From contig NZ_SMTG01000002.1 of the NCBI RefSeq assembly GCF_004358165.1, forward strand, positions 682,001-746,000: DNA of 64,000 nt, written 5' to 3'. Origin of the DNA: Luteimonas terrae (lineage in GTDB: Bacteria; Pseudomonadota; Gammaproteobacteria; Xanthomonadales; Xanthomonadaceae). Each line of letters opens with the position of its first letter. The stretch's first letter is position 1. Below are positions 50,123-61,878 of the stretch, piece after piece. Both the position numbers and the translations under genes were made by a program. The notes beneath the pieces are model-generated. The model saw only the letters and a program-made list of their open reading frames with translations, was not told the DNA's origin and searched no databases.

Positions 50123-50755
50123 ATGGCGATTGACGAGTTGCTGGACGAACGCGAGCAGGGGGAGCGGGTCAAGGCCTGGCTTCGCGACAACGCTCTGGGA
50201 CTGGTGGGTGGCGTGGTGGTCGGTGCGGCGCTGATCGGCGGCTGGCAGTACTGGCAGCGCAAGACGCACAGCGAGTCGGTGGCCCAGCATTCGGCCTACC
50301 AATCGGCGCTGCTCGACATCAGGTCGGGCGAGCTCGACAAGGCCCAGGCGTCCGTCGCCGGCCTGCCCGACACCGCCTACAGCGAACTGGCCGCCCTGCA
50401 GCTGGCCAAGGCGCAGGTCGACAAGGGCGACCGCGACGCCGCGATCAAGACGCTCGAAGCGGTGCAGGGCGCCGAGCCGGGCGTCGCCGCTGTCGTCCAG
50501 CAGCGTCTGGCGCGCCTGCTGACCGATGCCGGCCGTGGCGAAGACGCGATCAAGCTGCTCGCCGGCGCCGAGGATGCGGTGTCGCTCGAAGCCCGTGGCG
50601 ACGCGCACTTCGCACTCCAGCAGACCGAGCAGGCCCGCGCCGATTACGCGCAGGCCCTGCGCCAGCTCGACAGTGCCGCGCCGCAGCGTGGCCTGGTCGA
50701 ACTCAAGCTTTCCGAAGTCGGCGGTACGCCGGACGAATCCGAGGTTGAATCCTGA
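50123..50755 (+). CDS. yfgM: YfgM, ancillary SecYEG translocon subunit
   Basis: YfgM is an inner-membrane TPR protein that works with PpiD at the Sec translocon. The 210-aa product has DELLDEREQGERVKAWLRDN, a transmembrane helix (ALGLVGGVVVGAALIGGWQYW) and a periplasmic TPR-like region (ARADYAQALRQLDSAAPQRG, VELKLSEVG). Its stop TGA overlaps the bamB ATG by one base, so translation is coupled. The yfgM-bamB-der order is standard. Confidence 0.92.
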   Translation: MAIDELLDEREQGERVKAWLRDNALGLVGGVVVGAALIGGWQYWQRKTHSESVAQHSAYQSALLDIRSGELDKAQASVAGLPDTAYSELAALQLAKAQVDKGDRDAAIKTLEAVQGAEPGVAAVVQQRLARLLTDAGRGEDAIKLLAGAEDAVSLEARGDAHFALQQTEQARADYAQALRQLDSAAPQRGLVELKLSEVGGTPDESEVES

Positions 50756-51975
50756 TGACCGAGCAGACCGCGCGCGTCGCGTCTTCCCATGCCCCGGCGC
50801 GCGTCGTGCGCATCGCGGCGATCGCGCTGTGCGTGATGACCGTCACTGGCTGCAGCACGGTGCGCGGCTGGTTCGGCAACAGCGAGAAGGCGCAGGCCAA
50901 GGCACTGACCGAACCGGCGCCGCTGGTCGACATCACCGAATCGGTCGGCGTGACCCGTCTGTGGTCGGCCAATGCCGGCAAGGGCGAAGACCGTCTGGGC
51001 GTGCGTCAGGGCCCGGCCGTGGCCGATGGCCGCGTCTACGTGGCCGCGATCAAGGGCGGCGTGCGTGCGTTCGATCTGCAGACCGGCGCCTCGGTGTGGT
51101 CGCACGACTCCGACCTGCGCCTGAGCGGTGGCCCGGGCGTCGGTGAAGGCCTGGTCGTCGCCGGCAGTCTCGACGGCGAGGTGATTGCCCTCGACGCCGC
51201 GACCGGCGCGGAGCGCTGGACCGCGAAGGTCTCCAACGAAGTCATCGCCCAGCCGACGATCGGCCAGGGCGTGGTGCTGGTGCGGTCCAACGACGGTCGC
51301 GTGACCGCGTTCGACGTCGCCAGCGGTGAACGCCGCTGGTTCTGGGTGCGCGAGCTGCCGTCGCTGACCGTGCGCGGCAACGACGCGCCGGTGCTCGGCC
51401 CGGGCTTCGTGTTCGTCGGCAACGACGACGGCACGCTGGCCGCACTGTCGCTGACCGACGGCCGCACGCTCTGGGAACAGGCTGTGGCCCAGCCCGACGG
51501 CCGCACTGAACTCGAGCGCATGGCCGACGTCGACGGCAGCCCGGTGCTGGACGAGGCCGTGCTGTTCGCCAGCAGCTACAAGCACCGCACGATGGCCCTC
51601 GAAGGCCCGAGCGGCCGTCCGCTGTGGGTCAGCGAGCACGGCGGCGCGAACCGTCCGGCGCTGTCGCCGCAGCGTCTGGTCGTCACCGACGCCAACGGCA
51701 CCGTCTGGGGCCTCGACAAGTACAGCGGCACGGCGGCCTGGCAGCAGCCGGCGCTGGCCCGCCGCAACCTCAGTGGTGCCGCGATCCAGGGCGACTACGC
51801 CGTGGTCGGCGACTACGAGGGCTACCTGCACTGGCTGCGTCTGGACGACGGCGAATTCGTCGCCCGCGAACGCGCCGGTCGCGACCCGATCCGCGGCGCG
51901 ATGGTCGTCGCCGACGGGGTGCTGGTGGTGCAGAACACCGACGGCCGCGTGACCGCCTGGCGCCTGGCGCAGTAA
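50755..51975 (+). CDS. bamB: Outer membrane assembly lipoprotein BamB
   Basis: BamB is the beta-propeller lipoprotein of the BAM complex that inserts outer-membrane beta-barrels. The 406-aa product has a signal sequence with lipobox VTGC (Cys29 or so), followed by eight-blade PQQ-type repeats with recurrent patterns such as [52 protein letters not shown], and [15 protein letters not shown]. Start ATG 50755 overlaps yfgM. A hairpin terminator separates it from der. Confidence 0.95.
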   Translation: MTEQTARVASSHAPARVVRIAAIALCVMTVTGCSTVRGWFGNSEKAQAKALTEPAPLVDITESVGVTRLWSANAGKGEDRLGVRQGPAVADGRVYVAAIKGGVRAFDLQTGASVWSHDSDLRLSGGPGVGEGLVVAGSLDGEVIALDAATGAERWTAKVSNEVIAQPTIGQGVVLVRSNDGRVTAFDVASGERRWFWVRELPSLTVRGNDAPVLGPGFVFVGNDDGTLAALSLTDGRTLWEQAVAQPDGRTELERMADVDGSPVLDEAVLFASSYKHRTMALEGPSGRPLWVSEHGGANRPALSPQRLVVTDANGTVWGLDKYSGTAAWQQPALARRNLSGAAIQGDYAVVGDYEGYLHWLRLDDGEFVARERAGRDPIRGAMVVADGVLVVQNTDGRVTAWRLAQ

Positions 51976-51998
51976 CGCGCCCGCAAAGTGCGACAATG

Positions 51999-52034
51999 AC
52001 GGCCCCGGGCAGCACTGTCCGGGGCCGTGCGTTT
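51999..52034 (+). terminator. Terminator between bamB and der
   Basis: A 10-bp stem ACGGCCCCGG / CCGGGGCCGT with a 10-nt loop, followed by GCGTTTTCC. Moderate U tract, so read-through into der is possible. Confidence 0.6.
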
Positions 52035-52085
52035 TCCGGTTCGACGGAGGCGCATCTCCAGCCCCATCCGAACGGAATCCGCCGC

Positions 52086-53498
52086 ATGCTTCCCCTCGTC
52101 GCCCTCGTGGGCCGCCCCAACGTCGGCAAGTCGACGCTGTTCAACGCGCTGACCCGCACCCGCGACGCGCTCGTCCACGACGAGCCGGGCGTCACCCGCG
52201 ACCGCCACTACGGCGTGTGCCGCCTCGATCCCGATCGCCCGTTCGCGCTGGTCGACACGGGCGGCATCGCCGGCGAGAACGTGCATCTCGAAGCCGAAGG
52301 CCTGGCTGGGCCGACCGCCAAGCAGTCGCGCGCCGCCGCGGCCGAGGCCGACCTGGTGCTGTTCGTTGTCGACGGGCGCGAGGGCGCGTCGGCGCTCGAC
52401 GACGAGATCCTGCGCTGGCTGCGCAAGATCGACAAACCCACGTTCCTCGTCATCAACAAGACCGACGGCCTCGACGCGCGCGCGGCGGAGGCCGATTTCT
52501 CGCGCTACGGCTTCACCGACGTGCATGCGATCTCGTCCTCGCACCGGCATGGCATCGACGAGCTGGTCGACGAGGTCTTCGCGCGCTTGCCCGAGACCGG
52601 CACCGCCGAGCAGCTCGACGCCGATCCCGAACGCATCCGCGTGACCTTCGTCGGCCGCCCGAACGTCGGCAAGTCGACCTTGGTCAACCGCATCCTCGGC
52701 GAGGAGCGGATGATCGCGTCCGACGTCGCCGGCACCACGCGCGATTCGATCGAGGTCGATCTCGAACGCGACGGCCGCAAGTACCGTCTGGTCGATACCG
52801 CCGGCATCCGTCGCAAGTCCAAGGTAGACGAGGCGGTCGAAACCTTCTCGATCATCAAGACCCTGCAGTCGATCGAACACACCCAGGTCTCGGTGGTGAT
52901 GATCGACGCCAGCGAAGGCGTGACCGACCAGGACGCCAGCGTGCTCGGCGCGGTGCTCGACTCGGGCCGTGCGCTCGTGGTCGCGGTCAACAAGTGGGAC
53001 GGCCTGACCGACTACCAGCGCGAGCAGACCGAGGCGCTGCTGTCGCGCAAGCTCGCCTTCGTGCCCTGGGCCGAGGCGGTGCGCATCTCGGCCAAGCACG
53101 GCTCGGGTCTGCGCGAGCTGTTCGCCGCGATCCATCGCGCGCACCGGTCGGCCAACCACAAGTTCAGCACCGCCGAAGTCACCAAGGCGGTCGAGATCGC
53201 CTACGAAACCAACCCGCCGCCGGTCGTGCGCGGGCATGCGCCGAAGATGCGGTTCGCCCATCCGGGTGGCGAGAACCCGCCGACGATCATCATCCACGGC
53301 AATCGTCTGCGCACGCTGCCCGAGAGCTACAAGCGCTATCTGGAAAACTTCTTCCGCAAGCGTTTCAAGCTCGTCGGCACGCCGATCCGCTTCCTGTTCC
53401 GCGAGGGCGACAACCCCTTCAAGGACAAGAAGAACGTGCTGAGCGACCGCCAGCTGGCGAAGAAGAAGCGGCTGATCCGGCACGTCAAGCGCAAGTGA
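52086..53498 (+). CDS. der: GTPase Der (EngA), 50S ribosome assembly
   Basis: Der is a double-GTPase needed for 50S subunit maturation. The 470-aa product has two G domains: [23 protein letters not shown] and NKTDG in the first, then [27 protein letters not shown] and NKWDG in the second, plus the C-terminal KH-like domain ([20 protein letters not shown]). The lysine-rich C-terminus ([12 protein letters not shown]) is normal for the family. ATG 52086 directly precedes the first P-loop; the upstream frame is not coding. A weak hairpin (53501-53519) follows the stop. Confidence 0.97.
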   Translation: MLPLVALVGRPNVGKSTLFNALTRTRDALVHDEPGVTRDRHYGVCRLDPDRPFALVDTGGIAGENVHLEAEGLAGPTAKQSRAAAAEADLVLFVVDGREGASALDDEILRWLRKIDKPTFLVINKTDGLDARAAEADFSRYGFTDVHAISSSHRHGIDELVDEVFARLPETGTAEQLDADPERIRVTFVGRPNVGKSTLVNRILGEERMIASDVAGTTRDSIEVDLERDGRKYRLVDTAGIRRKSKVDEAVETFSIIKTLQSIEHTQVSVVMIDASEGVTDQDASVLGAVLDSGRALVVAVNKWDGLTDYQREQTEALLSRKLAFVPWAEAVRISAKHGSGLRELFAAIHRAHRSANHKFSTAEVTKAVEIAYETNPPPVVRGHAPKMRFAHPGGENPPTIIIHGNRLRTLPESYKRYLENFFRKRFKLVGTPIRFLFREGDNPFKDKKNVLSDRQLAKKKRLIRHVKRK

Positions 53499-53526
53499 GC
53501 CGGGCGCGCGTCGCCCGGTTCGCGTG

Positions 53527-54123
53527 ATGTCCGCGCCGCCCCTTGCGCCCGTGTTTCCCGAGGTCACGATCGGAATCCTGGCCGGTGGCCGTGCGTCGCG
53601 GATCGGCGGGCGCGACAAGGCCTGGCTGGTGCGCGGTGGTGTGCCGCAGGTGCTGCGCTGGCAGCGTCGGCTGGCCGCGCAGGGCGGGGCGTTTCTGGTC
53701 AGCGCGAACCGTGATCTGCCGCGATACGACGCGCATGGACTGGTCGCGGTGCCCGACCGCATCGCCGATGCCGGTCCGCTGTCGGGCCTCGATGCACTTG
53801 CGCATGCGACGACGACACCGTGGCTGCTGACGCTGCCGGTCGACCTGATCGAGATCAACGACTGCCTGCTGCGTACGCTGGTGCACCACGCCGGCACGCA
53901 AGGCGCGTACGCGCGCGACGCCGACGGCGTACAGCCGCTGGTCGCGCTGTGGCCGGTCGCCGCCTTGCGCGATGTCAGCGCAGCCGCACTCGCGTCGGGC
54001 GATTACGCGGTGCGTGCCCTGCAGCACGCACTGGGCATGCAGGCCGTCGATTTCGACGGTGTACGCTTCGGCAACCTCAATACCCCACAGGATCTCGACG
54101 ATGCCGGCATCGACCGCGACTGA
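53527..54123 (+). CDS. mobA: Molybdenum cofactor guanylyltransferase
   Basis: MobA adds GMP to molybdopterin to form the MGD cofactor. The 198-aa product has the nucleotidyltransferase motif GILAGGRASRIGGRDKAW (LAGGxxxRxGGxDK) and VPDRIADAGPLSGLDAL (PD..AGPLAGL), with the metal-binding Asp in LTLPVDLIEINDC, where the usual CD is VD. ATG 53527 is preferred to GTG 53524. The 3' end overlaps moeA by 23 bases, so the genes form an operon, together with a MoeB-like gene. Confidence 0.88.
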   Translation: MSAPPLAPVFPEVTIGILAGGRASRIGGRDKAWLVRGGVPQVLRWQRRLAAQGGAFLVSANRDLPRYDAHGLVAVPDRIADAGPLSGLDALAHATTTPWLLTLPVDLIEINDCLLRTLVHHAGTQGAYARDADGVQPLVALWPVAALRDVSAAALASGDYAVRALQHALGMQAVDFDGVRFGNLNTPQDLDDAGIDRD

Positions 54124-55357
54124 GCCGCAGGCGCCCGGATTTCCCTTCCGGATCGCGTTCGAGGAGGCGGTCGGGATCGTCGATGCCGTCGCCGCCGAAC
54201 GCCGCCTGCAACCGCAGACGGTCTCGCTGTCGCGCGCGCACGGGCACATTCTCGCGCGCGATGTCGTCGCCACGCTGGCGCAGCCGCCGTTCGACAACTC
54301 GGCGATGGACGGCTTCGCCTTCCGCCATGCCGATCTCGCGGCCGACGGATCGCCGACACGACTGGTGCTGTCGGGCGAGCAGTTCGCCGGACCCGATGCC
54401 GCGCTGACCGTCGAAGCGGGTCACTGCGTGCGCATCACCACCGGCGCACCGCTGCCGGCCGGTGCCGACACGGTGGTGATGAAGGAGAACACAACGCTCG
54501 ACGGCGACAGCGTCGTCGTGCAGGTCGCACCGAAGCCCGGCCAGCACGTGCGCCGCGCCGGCGAGGATTCGAACATCGGCGACGTGCTGCTGCGCGCGGG
54601 CGACCTGCTCACCCCTGCGCGGATCGGTCTGGCCGCGTCGCAGGGGCTGGCGCAGCTGGATGTGGTGCGCAAACCGACGGTCGCCGTGTTCGCGACCGGC
54701 GACGAGCTGGTCGAGCCGGGCACGGCGCTCGGCCCCGGACAGATCTACAACTCCAACCGCGACCAGCTGATGGCGCTGCTGCGCGCCGAAGGGCTGGAGC
54801 CGGTCGCGTTCCCGACACTGCCCGACGACGCCGCGCAGGTGACCTCCGCGCTGCGCCACGCCGGCGAAGCTTTCGATCTGGTGCTGACCTGTGGCGGCGT
54901 GTCGGCCGGCGAGAAGGACTTGCTGCCCGAACTGCTGCAGCGTCGCGGCCGCGTGCGCATGTGGAAGGTGATGATGAAGCCGGGCATGCCGCTGCTGCTG
55001 GCAGAAGGCGACACGCTGGGGCCCGCGCTGTTCCTGTGCCTGCCGGGCAATCCGGTCTCGGTGCTGGCCACGTGGCTGGTACTGGGCCGGCGACTCGTCG
55101 ACGGCCTGCAGGGGCGCCAGCCGCGCCCGCTGCGTCGCGCGCGACTGGCCTCGGATTGGGGAAAAAAGCACGAGCGTCTGGAATTCCTGCGCGGACGCTG
55201 GTGGATCGACGAGACGGGTATCTCGTGGGTCGAGCCGAATCCGGCCGACGGTTCGCACCGCATGCAGGCCGCGGCCGATTCGGACGCGCTGATCGTGCTC
55301 GCGGCGGGACCTCGCGACTATGCGGTCGGCACGCCGGTCGACGTGTTGCCCTACTGA
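54101..55357 (+). CDS. moeA: Molybdopterin molybdenumtransferase
   Basis: MoeA inserts molybdate into adenylated molybdopterin. The 418-aa product has the N-terminal ARDVVATLAQPPFDNSAMDG (PPFDNSAMDGFA core), GDELVEPGTALGPGQIYNSN, VLTCGGVSAGEKD and PLLLAEGDTLG then LCLPGNPVSVLATW, all characteristic. ATG 54101 lies inside mobA and is preceded by AGGA at 54088-54091; it gives MPASTATEPQ before the family body. It is followed by the rhodanese-MoeB gene after about 95 bases. Confidence 0.95.
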   Translation: MPASTATEPQAPGFPFRIAFEEAVGIVDAVAAERRLQPQTVSLSRAHGHILARDVVATLAQPPFDNSAMDGFAFRHADLAADGSPTRLVLSGEQFAGPDAALTVEAGHCVRITTGAPLPAGADTVVMKENTTLDGDSVVVQVAPKPGQHVRRAGEDSNIGDVLLRAGDLLTPARIGLAASQGLAQLDVVRKPTVAVFATGDELVEPGTALGPGQIYNSNRDQLMALLRAEGLEPVAFPTLPDDAAQVTSALRHAGEAFDLVLTCGGVSAGEKDLLPELLQRRGRVRMWKVMMKPGMPLLLAEGDTLGPALFLCLPGNPVSVLATWLVLGRRLVDGLQGRQPRPLRRARLASDWGKKHERLEFLRGRWWIDETGISWVEPNPADGSHRMQAAADSDALIVLAAGPRDYAVGTPVDVLPY

Positions 55358-55452
55358 GCGATTGGCTGAGCGCGCGAGCGCGCACCCAGAAAAGCCGCCG
55401 GCATCACGCAGTGTCCCGGGCGCGACACATGCGTCCGCGCGATAATCGCGCC

Positions 55453-56583
55453 ATGGCCGTCATCGAACTCACGCCGGCGCAGGCCCGGCAACGCCAGCAG
55501 CAAGGCGTGCGCCTGATCGATGTGCGCGACGCGCACGAGCGTGTCACTGGCATGGCCGAGGGCGCGCTCGGCGTCGACCGCGCCGTGCTCGAAGCCGCAC
55601 CCTTGGCGCATGCGCCGGATCTGCAGGCGCCGCTGCTGCTGATCTGCCAGAGCGGGCGACGCTCGATGCAGGCCGCCGAGACACTGGCCGCGCTCGGCTA
55701 CACCGACATCGCGTCGGTCGCCGGCGGCACCAGTGGCTGGCAGGCCGCGGGTCTGCCGACGGTGTTGCCGGACGGCGACATCGACCTCGATTTCCACGAG
55801 CGGTATTCACGGCATCTCAAGCTGCCGGAGATCGGCCTTGCCGGTCAGCAGCGACTCGCCGAAGCCACGGTGCTGGTCATCGGCGCCGGTGGCCTGGGCT
55901 CGCCGGCGGCGTACTACCTCGCCGCGGCCGGCGTCGGCACGCTGCGCATCGCCGATGACGACGTCGTCGACCGCAGTAATCTGCAACGGCAGATCCTGCA
56001 CGCCGAGGACCGCATCGGGCAGCCCAAGGTGCAATCCGCGGCCACGACGCTGTACGCGCTCAACCCGCGTACACGCATCGAGGCGGTCGCCGAACGCGTG
56101 ACCAGCGCGAACGTCGACCGGCTGCTCGAGGGCGTCGATCTGGTGCTCGACGGCGCCGACAATTTTCCGGTGCGCTATCTGCTCAACGACGCCTGCGTGC
56201 AGCACGGCGTGCCGCTGGTCTACGGCGCGGTGCACCGCTTCGACGGACAGGTCAGTGTCTTCGATGCCGGGCGCCAGCGAGGTGTGTGCCCGTGCTACCG
56301 CTGCCTGTTCCCCGAACCGCCACCGCCCGAGGCCGCGCCGAACTGCTCGGAAGTCGGCGTGCTGGGCGTGCTGCCCGGTGTGGTCGGCCTGCTGCAGGCG
56401 ACCGAGGCGCTGAAGATCCTGCTGGGTATCGGCACACCGTTGTCGGGTCGCCTGCTGCAGTTCGACGCGCTGCGCATGCAGTTCCGCGAAACGCGCTTGG
56501 CGCCGGACCCGGATTGTCCGGTCTGCGCGCCCGGTCGCGCGTTCCCCGGCTACATCGATTACGCAGCGTTCTGCGCGGGCTGA
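55453..56583 (+). CDS. moeB: Molybdopterin-synthase adenylyltransferase MoeB with N-terminal rhodanese domain
   Basis: MoeB adenylates the MoaD C-terminus for sulfur transfer. The 376-aa protein is a fusion: an N-terminal rhodanese domain (GVRLIDVRDAHERVTG, active Cys in LLICQSGRRSMQA, residues 1-105) and a C-terminal E1-like domain (VLVIGAGGLGSPAAYYLA, DDDVVDRSNLQRQILH, GADNFPVRYLLND, catalytic Cys in NCSEVGVLG, and zinc pairs CPCYRC and CPVC). Such a fusion could supply sulfur and activate the acceptor on one chain, but in eukaryotic MOCS3 the rhodanese is C-terminal. ATG 55453 gives a compact rhodanese start. Confidence 0.9.
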   Translation: MAVIELTPAQARQRQQQGVRLIDVRDAHERVTGMAEGALGVDRAVLEAAPLAHAPDLQAPLLLICQSGRRSMQAAETLAALGYTDIASVAGGTSGWQAAGLPTVLPDGDIDLDFHERYSRHLKLPEIGLAGQQRLAEATVLVIGAGGLGSPAAYYLAAAGVGTLRIADDDVVDRSNLQRQILHAEDRIGQPKVQSAATTLYALNPRTRIEAVAERVTSANVDRLLEGVDLVLDGADNFPVRYLLNDACVQHGVPLVYGAVHRFDGQVSVFDAGRQRGVCPCYRCLFPEPPPPEAAPNCSEVGVLGVLPGVVGLLQATEALKILLGIGTPLSGRLLQFDALRMQFRETRLAPDPDCPVCAPGRAFPGYIDYAAFCAG

Positions 56584-56664
56584 CGCGGCAAGCGGACCGG
56601 CTCTTCACGCGGGACTGGGGCAGGATGGCGCGACCGCGTTCCCCCGCGCGGAATGGAAGCCCCG

Positions 56665-57702
56665 ATGCGATCGACGCGCCGCCTGATGCTGCTCGCCACT
56701 CTGTTGCTGTCCGCGCCGCTGTCGGCGCTCGCAGCCGATCCCTGTCCGTGGCTGCGCGCCCAGGTCGATGCGCCCGATCCGGCGACGCGACTCGCGGCTG
56801 CGGCCTGCGAGGAACACCAGCTCTGGGATCGGCCCTTCATCGACAATGAGGGCCGATACGCCAGTTCGACGGTGCGCGAGGCCGAGACGACGTTGCTGAC
56901 CAATGGCGAGCAGGCCTGGCGCCGTGTCGCCGGGTACTGGCGTGGCGCGGATCAACTGTCGCGCCTGCAACATAGGCCCGGTGCCTACGACTGCATGTTC
57001 GCGCCGCAGAGCGCACAGCCGTCGTCGGCCTGCCGCAGCTTCGTCGTCGACGTGCCCTGGTCGGCGGCGTTCATTTCATGGGTCGCGCGGCGCGCGACGC
57101 TGCCGGGCTTCAACGGCTCGCCGAGCCATGTCGACTACGTGCGCGATGCGTATCGCAATCCGGAAACGAGCGCGTATCGGGTCGCCGATCCACGGACCAC
57201 GCGGACCGCGCGTGGCGACATGCTCTGCTATGTGCGCGCGGCGAACCGGGTGTTCGGCTTCGCCGGGCTGGCGTCGCTGTTGAGCAGCGAGGACGGTGGG
57301 CTGGGCATGCATTGCGACATCGTGGTCGGTGCCGAACGCGGCCAGGCGTATCTGGTCGGCGGCAACGTGCTCGACGCCGTGACCATGCGTCTGATGCCGC
57401 TGACCGCGGGCGGCCAGTTCGCGAATCTCTCGCAGCGCAGCCTCGACGATCCGCTGTGCACGCCGGACACCCCGGAAGCCTGCAGTGCCAACCGGCAGGA
57501 CTGGGCGGTGTTGCTGCAGCTGCGACCAGCCGCGGAACTCGCAGCGTTGGCGCCGTCGCCGGGCCTGTATGTCGCGCCGCCGCCGATGCCGGTGACGCCG
57601 GATCCATCGCAGCCGGGGCAGGTGACACCGCGGCCGCAGACCGCGCCATGCTGCGTGGAGTGCAGCGTGGGAGATGGATTGCCGCGTTGCCCGGGGAGCT
57701 AG
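56665..57702 (+). CDS. Secreted DUF2272-like protein
   Basis: The 345-aa product has a signal peptide (RRLMLLATLLLSAPLSALAA, mature ADPCPWLRAQ) and a globular region with VPWSAAFISWVARRATLPGF, the SPSHVDYVRDAYRNPE segment and GGLGMHCDIVVGAERG, which resemble DUF2272 (an NlpC/P60-like fold with a Ser/Trp/His-rich core). Several Cys pairs (CMFAPQSAQPSSAC, CTPDTPEAC, CCVEC near the C-terminus) suggest disulfides, and the tail is Pro-rich. ATG 56665 is favoured by GGAAG upstream; ATG 56653 is possible. Enzymatic role unknown. Confidence 0.7.
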   Translation: MRSTRRLMLLATLLLSAPLSALAADPCPWLRAQVDAPDPATRLAAAACEEHQLWDRPFIDNEGRYASSTVREAETTLLTNGEQAWRRVAGYWRGADQLSRLQHRPGAYDCMFAPQSAQPSSACRSFVVDVPWSAAFISWVARRATLPGFNGSPSHVDYVRDAYRNPETSAYRVADPRTTRTARGDMLCYVRAANRVFGFAGLASLLSSEDGGLGMHCDIVVGAERGQAYLVGGNVLDAVTMRLMPLTAGGQFANLSQRSLDDPLCTPDTPEACSANRQDWAVLLQLRPAAELAALAPSPGLYVAPPPMPVTPDPSQPGQVTPRPQTAPCCVECSVGDGLPRCPGS

Positions 57703-57869
57703 AGCGGAACGATCGCGCACGCCCTGCTGCTCTGAGTCCTCCTGCGCCTGCGGTGGAGGGTTGGGTGGGGGCGAGCTATCAGCCCAGCGGTCGGCAGGTC
57801 GCGATCGAACCTCCATTCGGTCGCGGCAGCCTTGCGCCGGCGCGATCTGACGGTTCGCCCCCATCCCGG

Positions 57870-57893
57870 CCTTCCCCCGCGAGCGGGGGAAGG
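57870..57893. terminator. Hairpin between DUF2272 gene and aconitase gene
   Basis: An 11-bp perfect stem CCTTCCCCCGC / GCGGGGGAAGG with a 2-nt loop, in the gap between convergent genes. No T run, so either weak terminator or palindromic repeat. Confidence 0.45.
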
Positions 57894-57931
57894 GGTGCGT
57901 CACGCGCGGCCTTGGAACAACTCGCTTTGGA

Positions 57932-60694
<2,763 letters not shown>

Positions 60695-60870
60695 GCGGGT
60701 GCTCCTGTCGCGGGTTGCTGGCGGTGACGCAGCCGGGCTGGTCGTGGCGGGCATGCGTGGACGCGGTCGCGTCCGGGGTGGAACGTCATCGGCGCCATTC
60801 GACGCGTGTCACCGTTCGAAGACCGCCAGTGTAGGCAGCGCGGCGTGGCGGACGCGTCATCGGCGGTGGC

Positions 60871-61770
60871 TCACGGTTTCTGCCAGGTGTTCTTGAGCAT
60901 CTGCAGGAACCGCTCGGCGGCCGGCGACAGCACCGCACCGCGCCTGCGGACGATGCCGATCGTACGTGACACCACGGGGGGCGCGATCTCGCGGGTCACC
61001 AGAATGGAGTGTTCCTGCTGCGGCGTGGCCATGCGTGGCAGCACCGAAATGCCGACGCCGGCTTCGACCAGGCCCAGCGACGTGGAGAGGTGCGTCACCT
61101 CGTAGAACCAGCTCAGTTTCAGGTTCTCGCGCGCGAGCGCGCCGTCGAGCAGGGTGCGGTTGCCGCTGGTGCGGTGCACGGTGATCAGCGGGTGCTGGGC
61201 GATGTCGCTCCAGGTCACGCGGCGCTTGGTCGCCAGCGGATGGTCGCGCCGGCAGGCGAGCACGAACGGGTCTTCGACCAGTGCGTCGAATTCGAGCTCC
61301 GGATCGGAGGCGCCCATGAAATTGACGCCGAATTCCACTTCGCCGCGCTCGACGGCCTGCAGGCCTTCGGTCGCGGGAATGTCGAGGATGCGGAAGCGCA
61401 CGTTCGGGTGGTCTTCGTGGAAACGCGCGATGACGCTCGGCAGGAAATAGAACGCCGCGGTCGGCAGGCAGGCGATCGTGACCTGGCTGCCGCGGCCGTC
61501 GTCGACGCCGCGCGAGGCGAACAGCGAGCCGTCGAACTCGTCGATCATGCGCCGCACCAGCGGCAGAAGGTTCTGGCCCACGGCGGTCGGCGCCACGCTG
61601 CGCGTGGTGCGTTCGAGCAGGGGCGCACCGACCGCGCTCTCGAGTTTCTGGATGCGCCGGCTCAGGGCCGGCTGCGAGACGTGCAGCGCTTCCGCCGCGC
61701 GATGGAAGCTGCGCGTATCGGCCACCAGCAGGAATGCGCGCAGGTCCAGAATCTCGCAATTGATGCTCAT
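60871..61770 (-). CDS. LysR-family transcriptional regulator
   Basis: The 299-aa product has an N-terminal winged HTH (LRAFLLVADTRSFHRAAEAL, HVSQPALSRRIQKLESAVGA) and a C-terminal periplasmic-binding-protein-like effector domain (QVTIACLPTAAFYFLPSVIARF). It is divergent from the PrpF/GalD-like gene, with 108 bases between that carry repeated GATCAATT motifs, and probably controls that gene and its transporter. A ribosome-binding site AGGAG precedes ATG 61770. The effector is unknown; LysR regulators of aromatic catabolism often sense a pathway intermediate. Confidence 0.9.
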   Translation of the reverse strand: MSINCEILDLRAFLLVADTRSFHRAAEALHVSQPALSRRIQKLESAVGAPLLERTTRSVAPTAVGQNLLPLVRRMIDEFDGSLFASRGVDDGRGSQVTIACLPTAAFYFLPSVIARFHEDHPNVRFRILDIPATEGLQAVERGEVEFGVNFMGASDPELEFDALVEDPFVLACRRDHPLATKRRVTWSDIAQHPLITVHRTSGNRTLLDGALARENLKLSWFYEVTHLSTSLGLVEAGVGISVLPRMATPQQEHSILVTREIAPPVVSRTIGIVRRRGAVLSPAAERFLQMLKNTWQKP

Positions 61771-61774
61771 AACG

Positions 61775-61847
61775 GATCAATTCTCCTGAAATCAGCAATT
61801 AACAGATCAATTGGGGTCATGCCAGTATCGCAACGAATCGATCAATT
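61775..61847. promoter_or_regulatory. LysR/PrpF intergenic operator region with GATCAATT repeats
   Basis: GATCAATT occurs at 61775-61782, 61805-61812 and 61840-61847, spaced 30 and 35 bp. The third lies in a dyad, CGAATC ... GATTCG at 61834-61853, and a related ATCAAT is at 61862. The region is unusually AT-rich for this window, as expected for a LysR-controlled divergent promoter. Confidence 0.5.
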
Positions 61848-61878
61848 GATTCGATATTCATATCAATCTGCGATCCCC

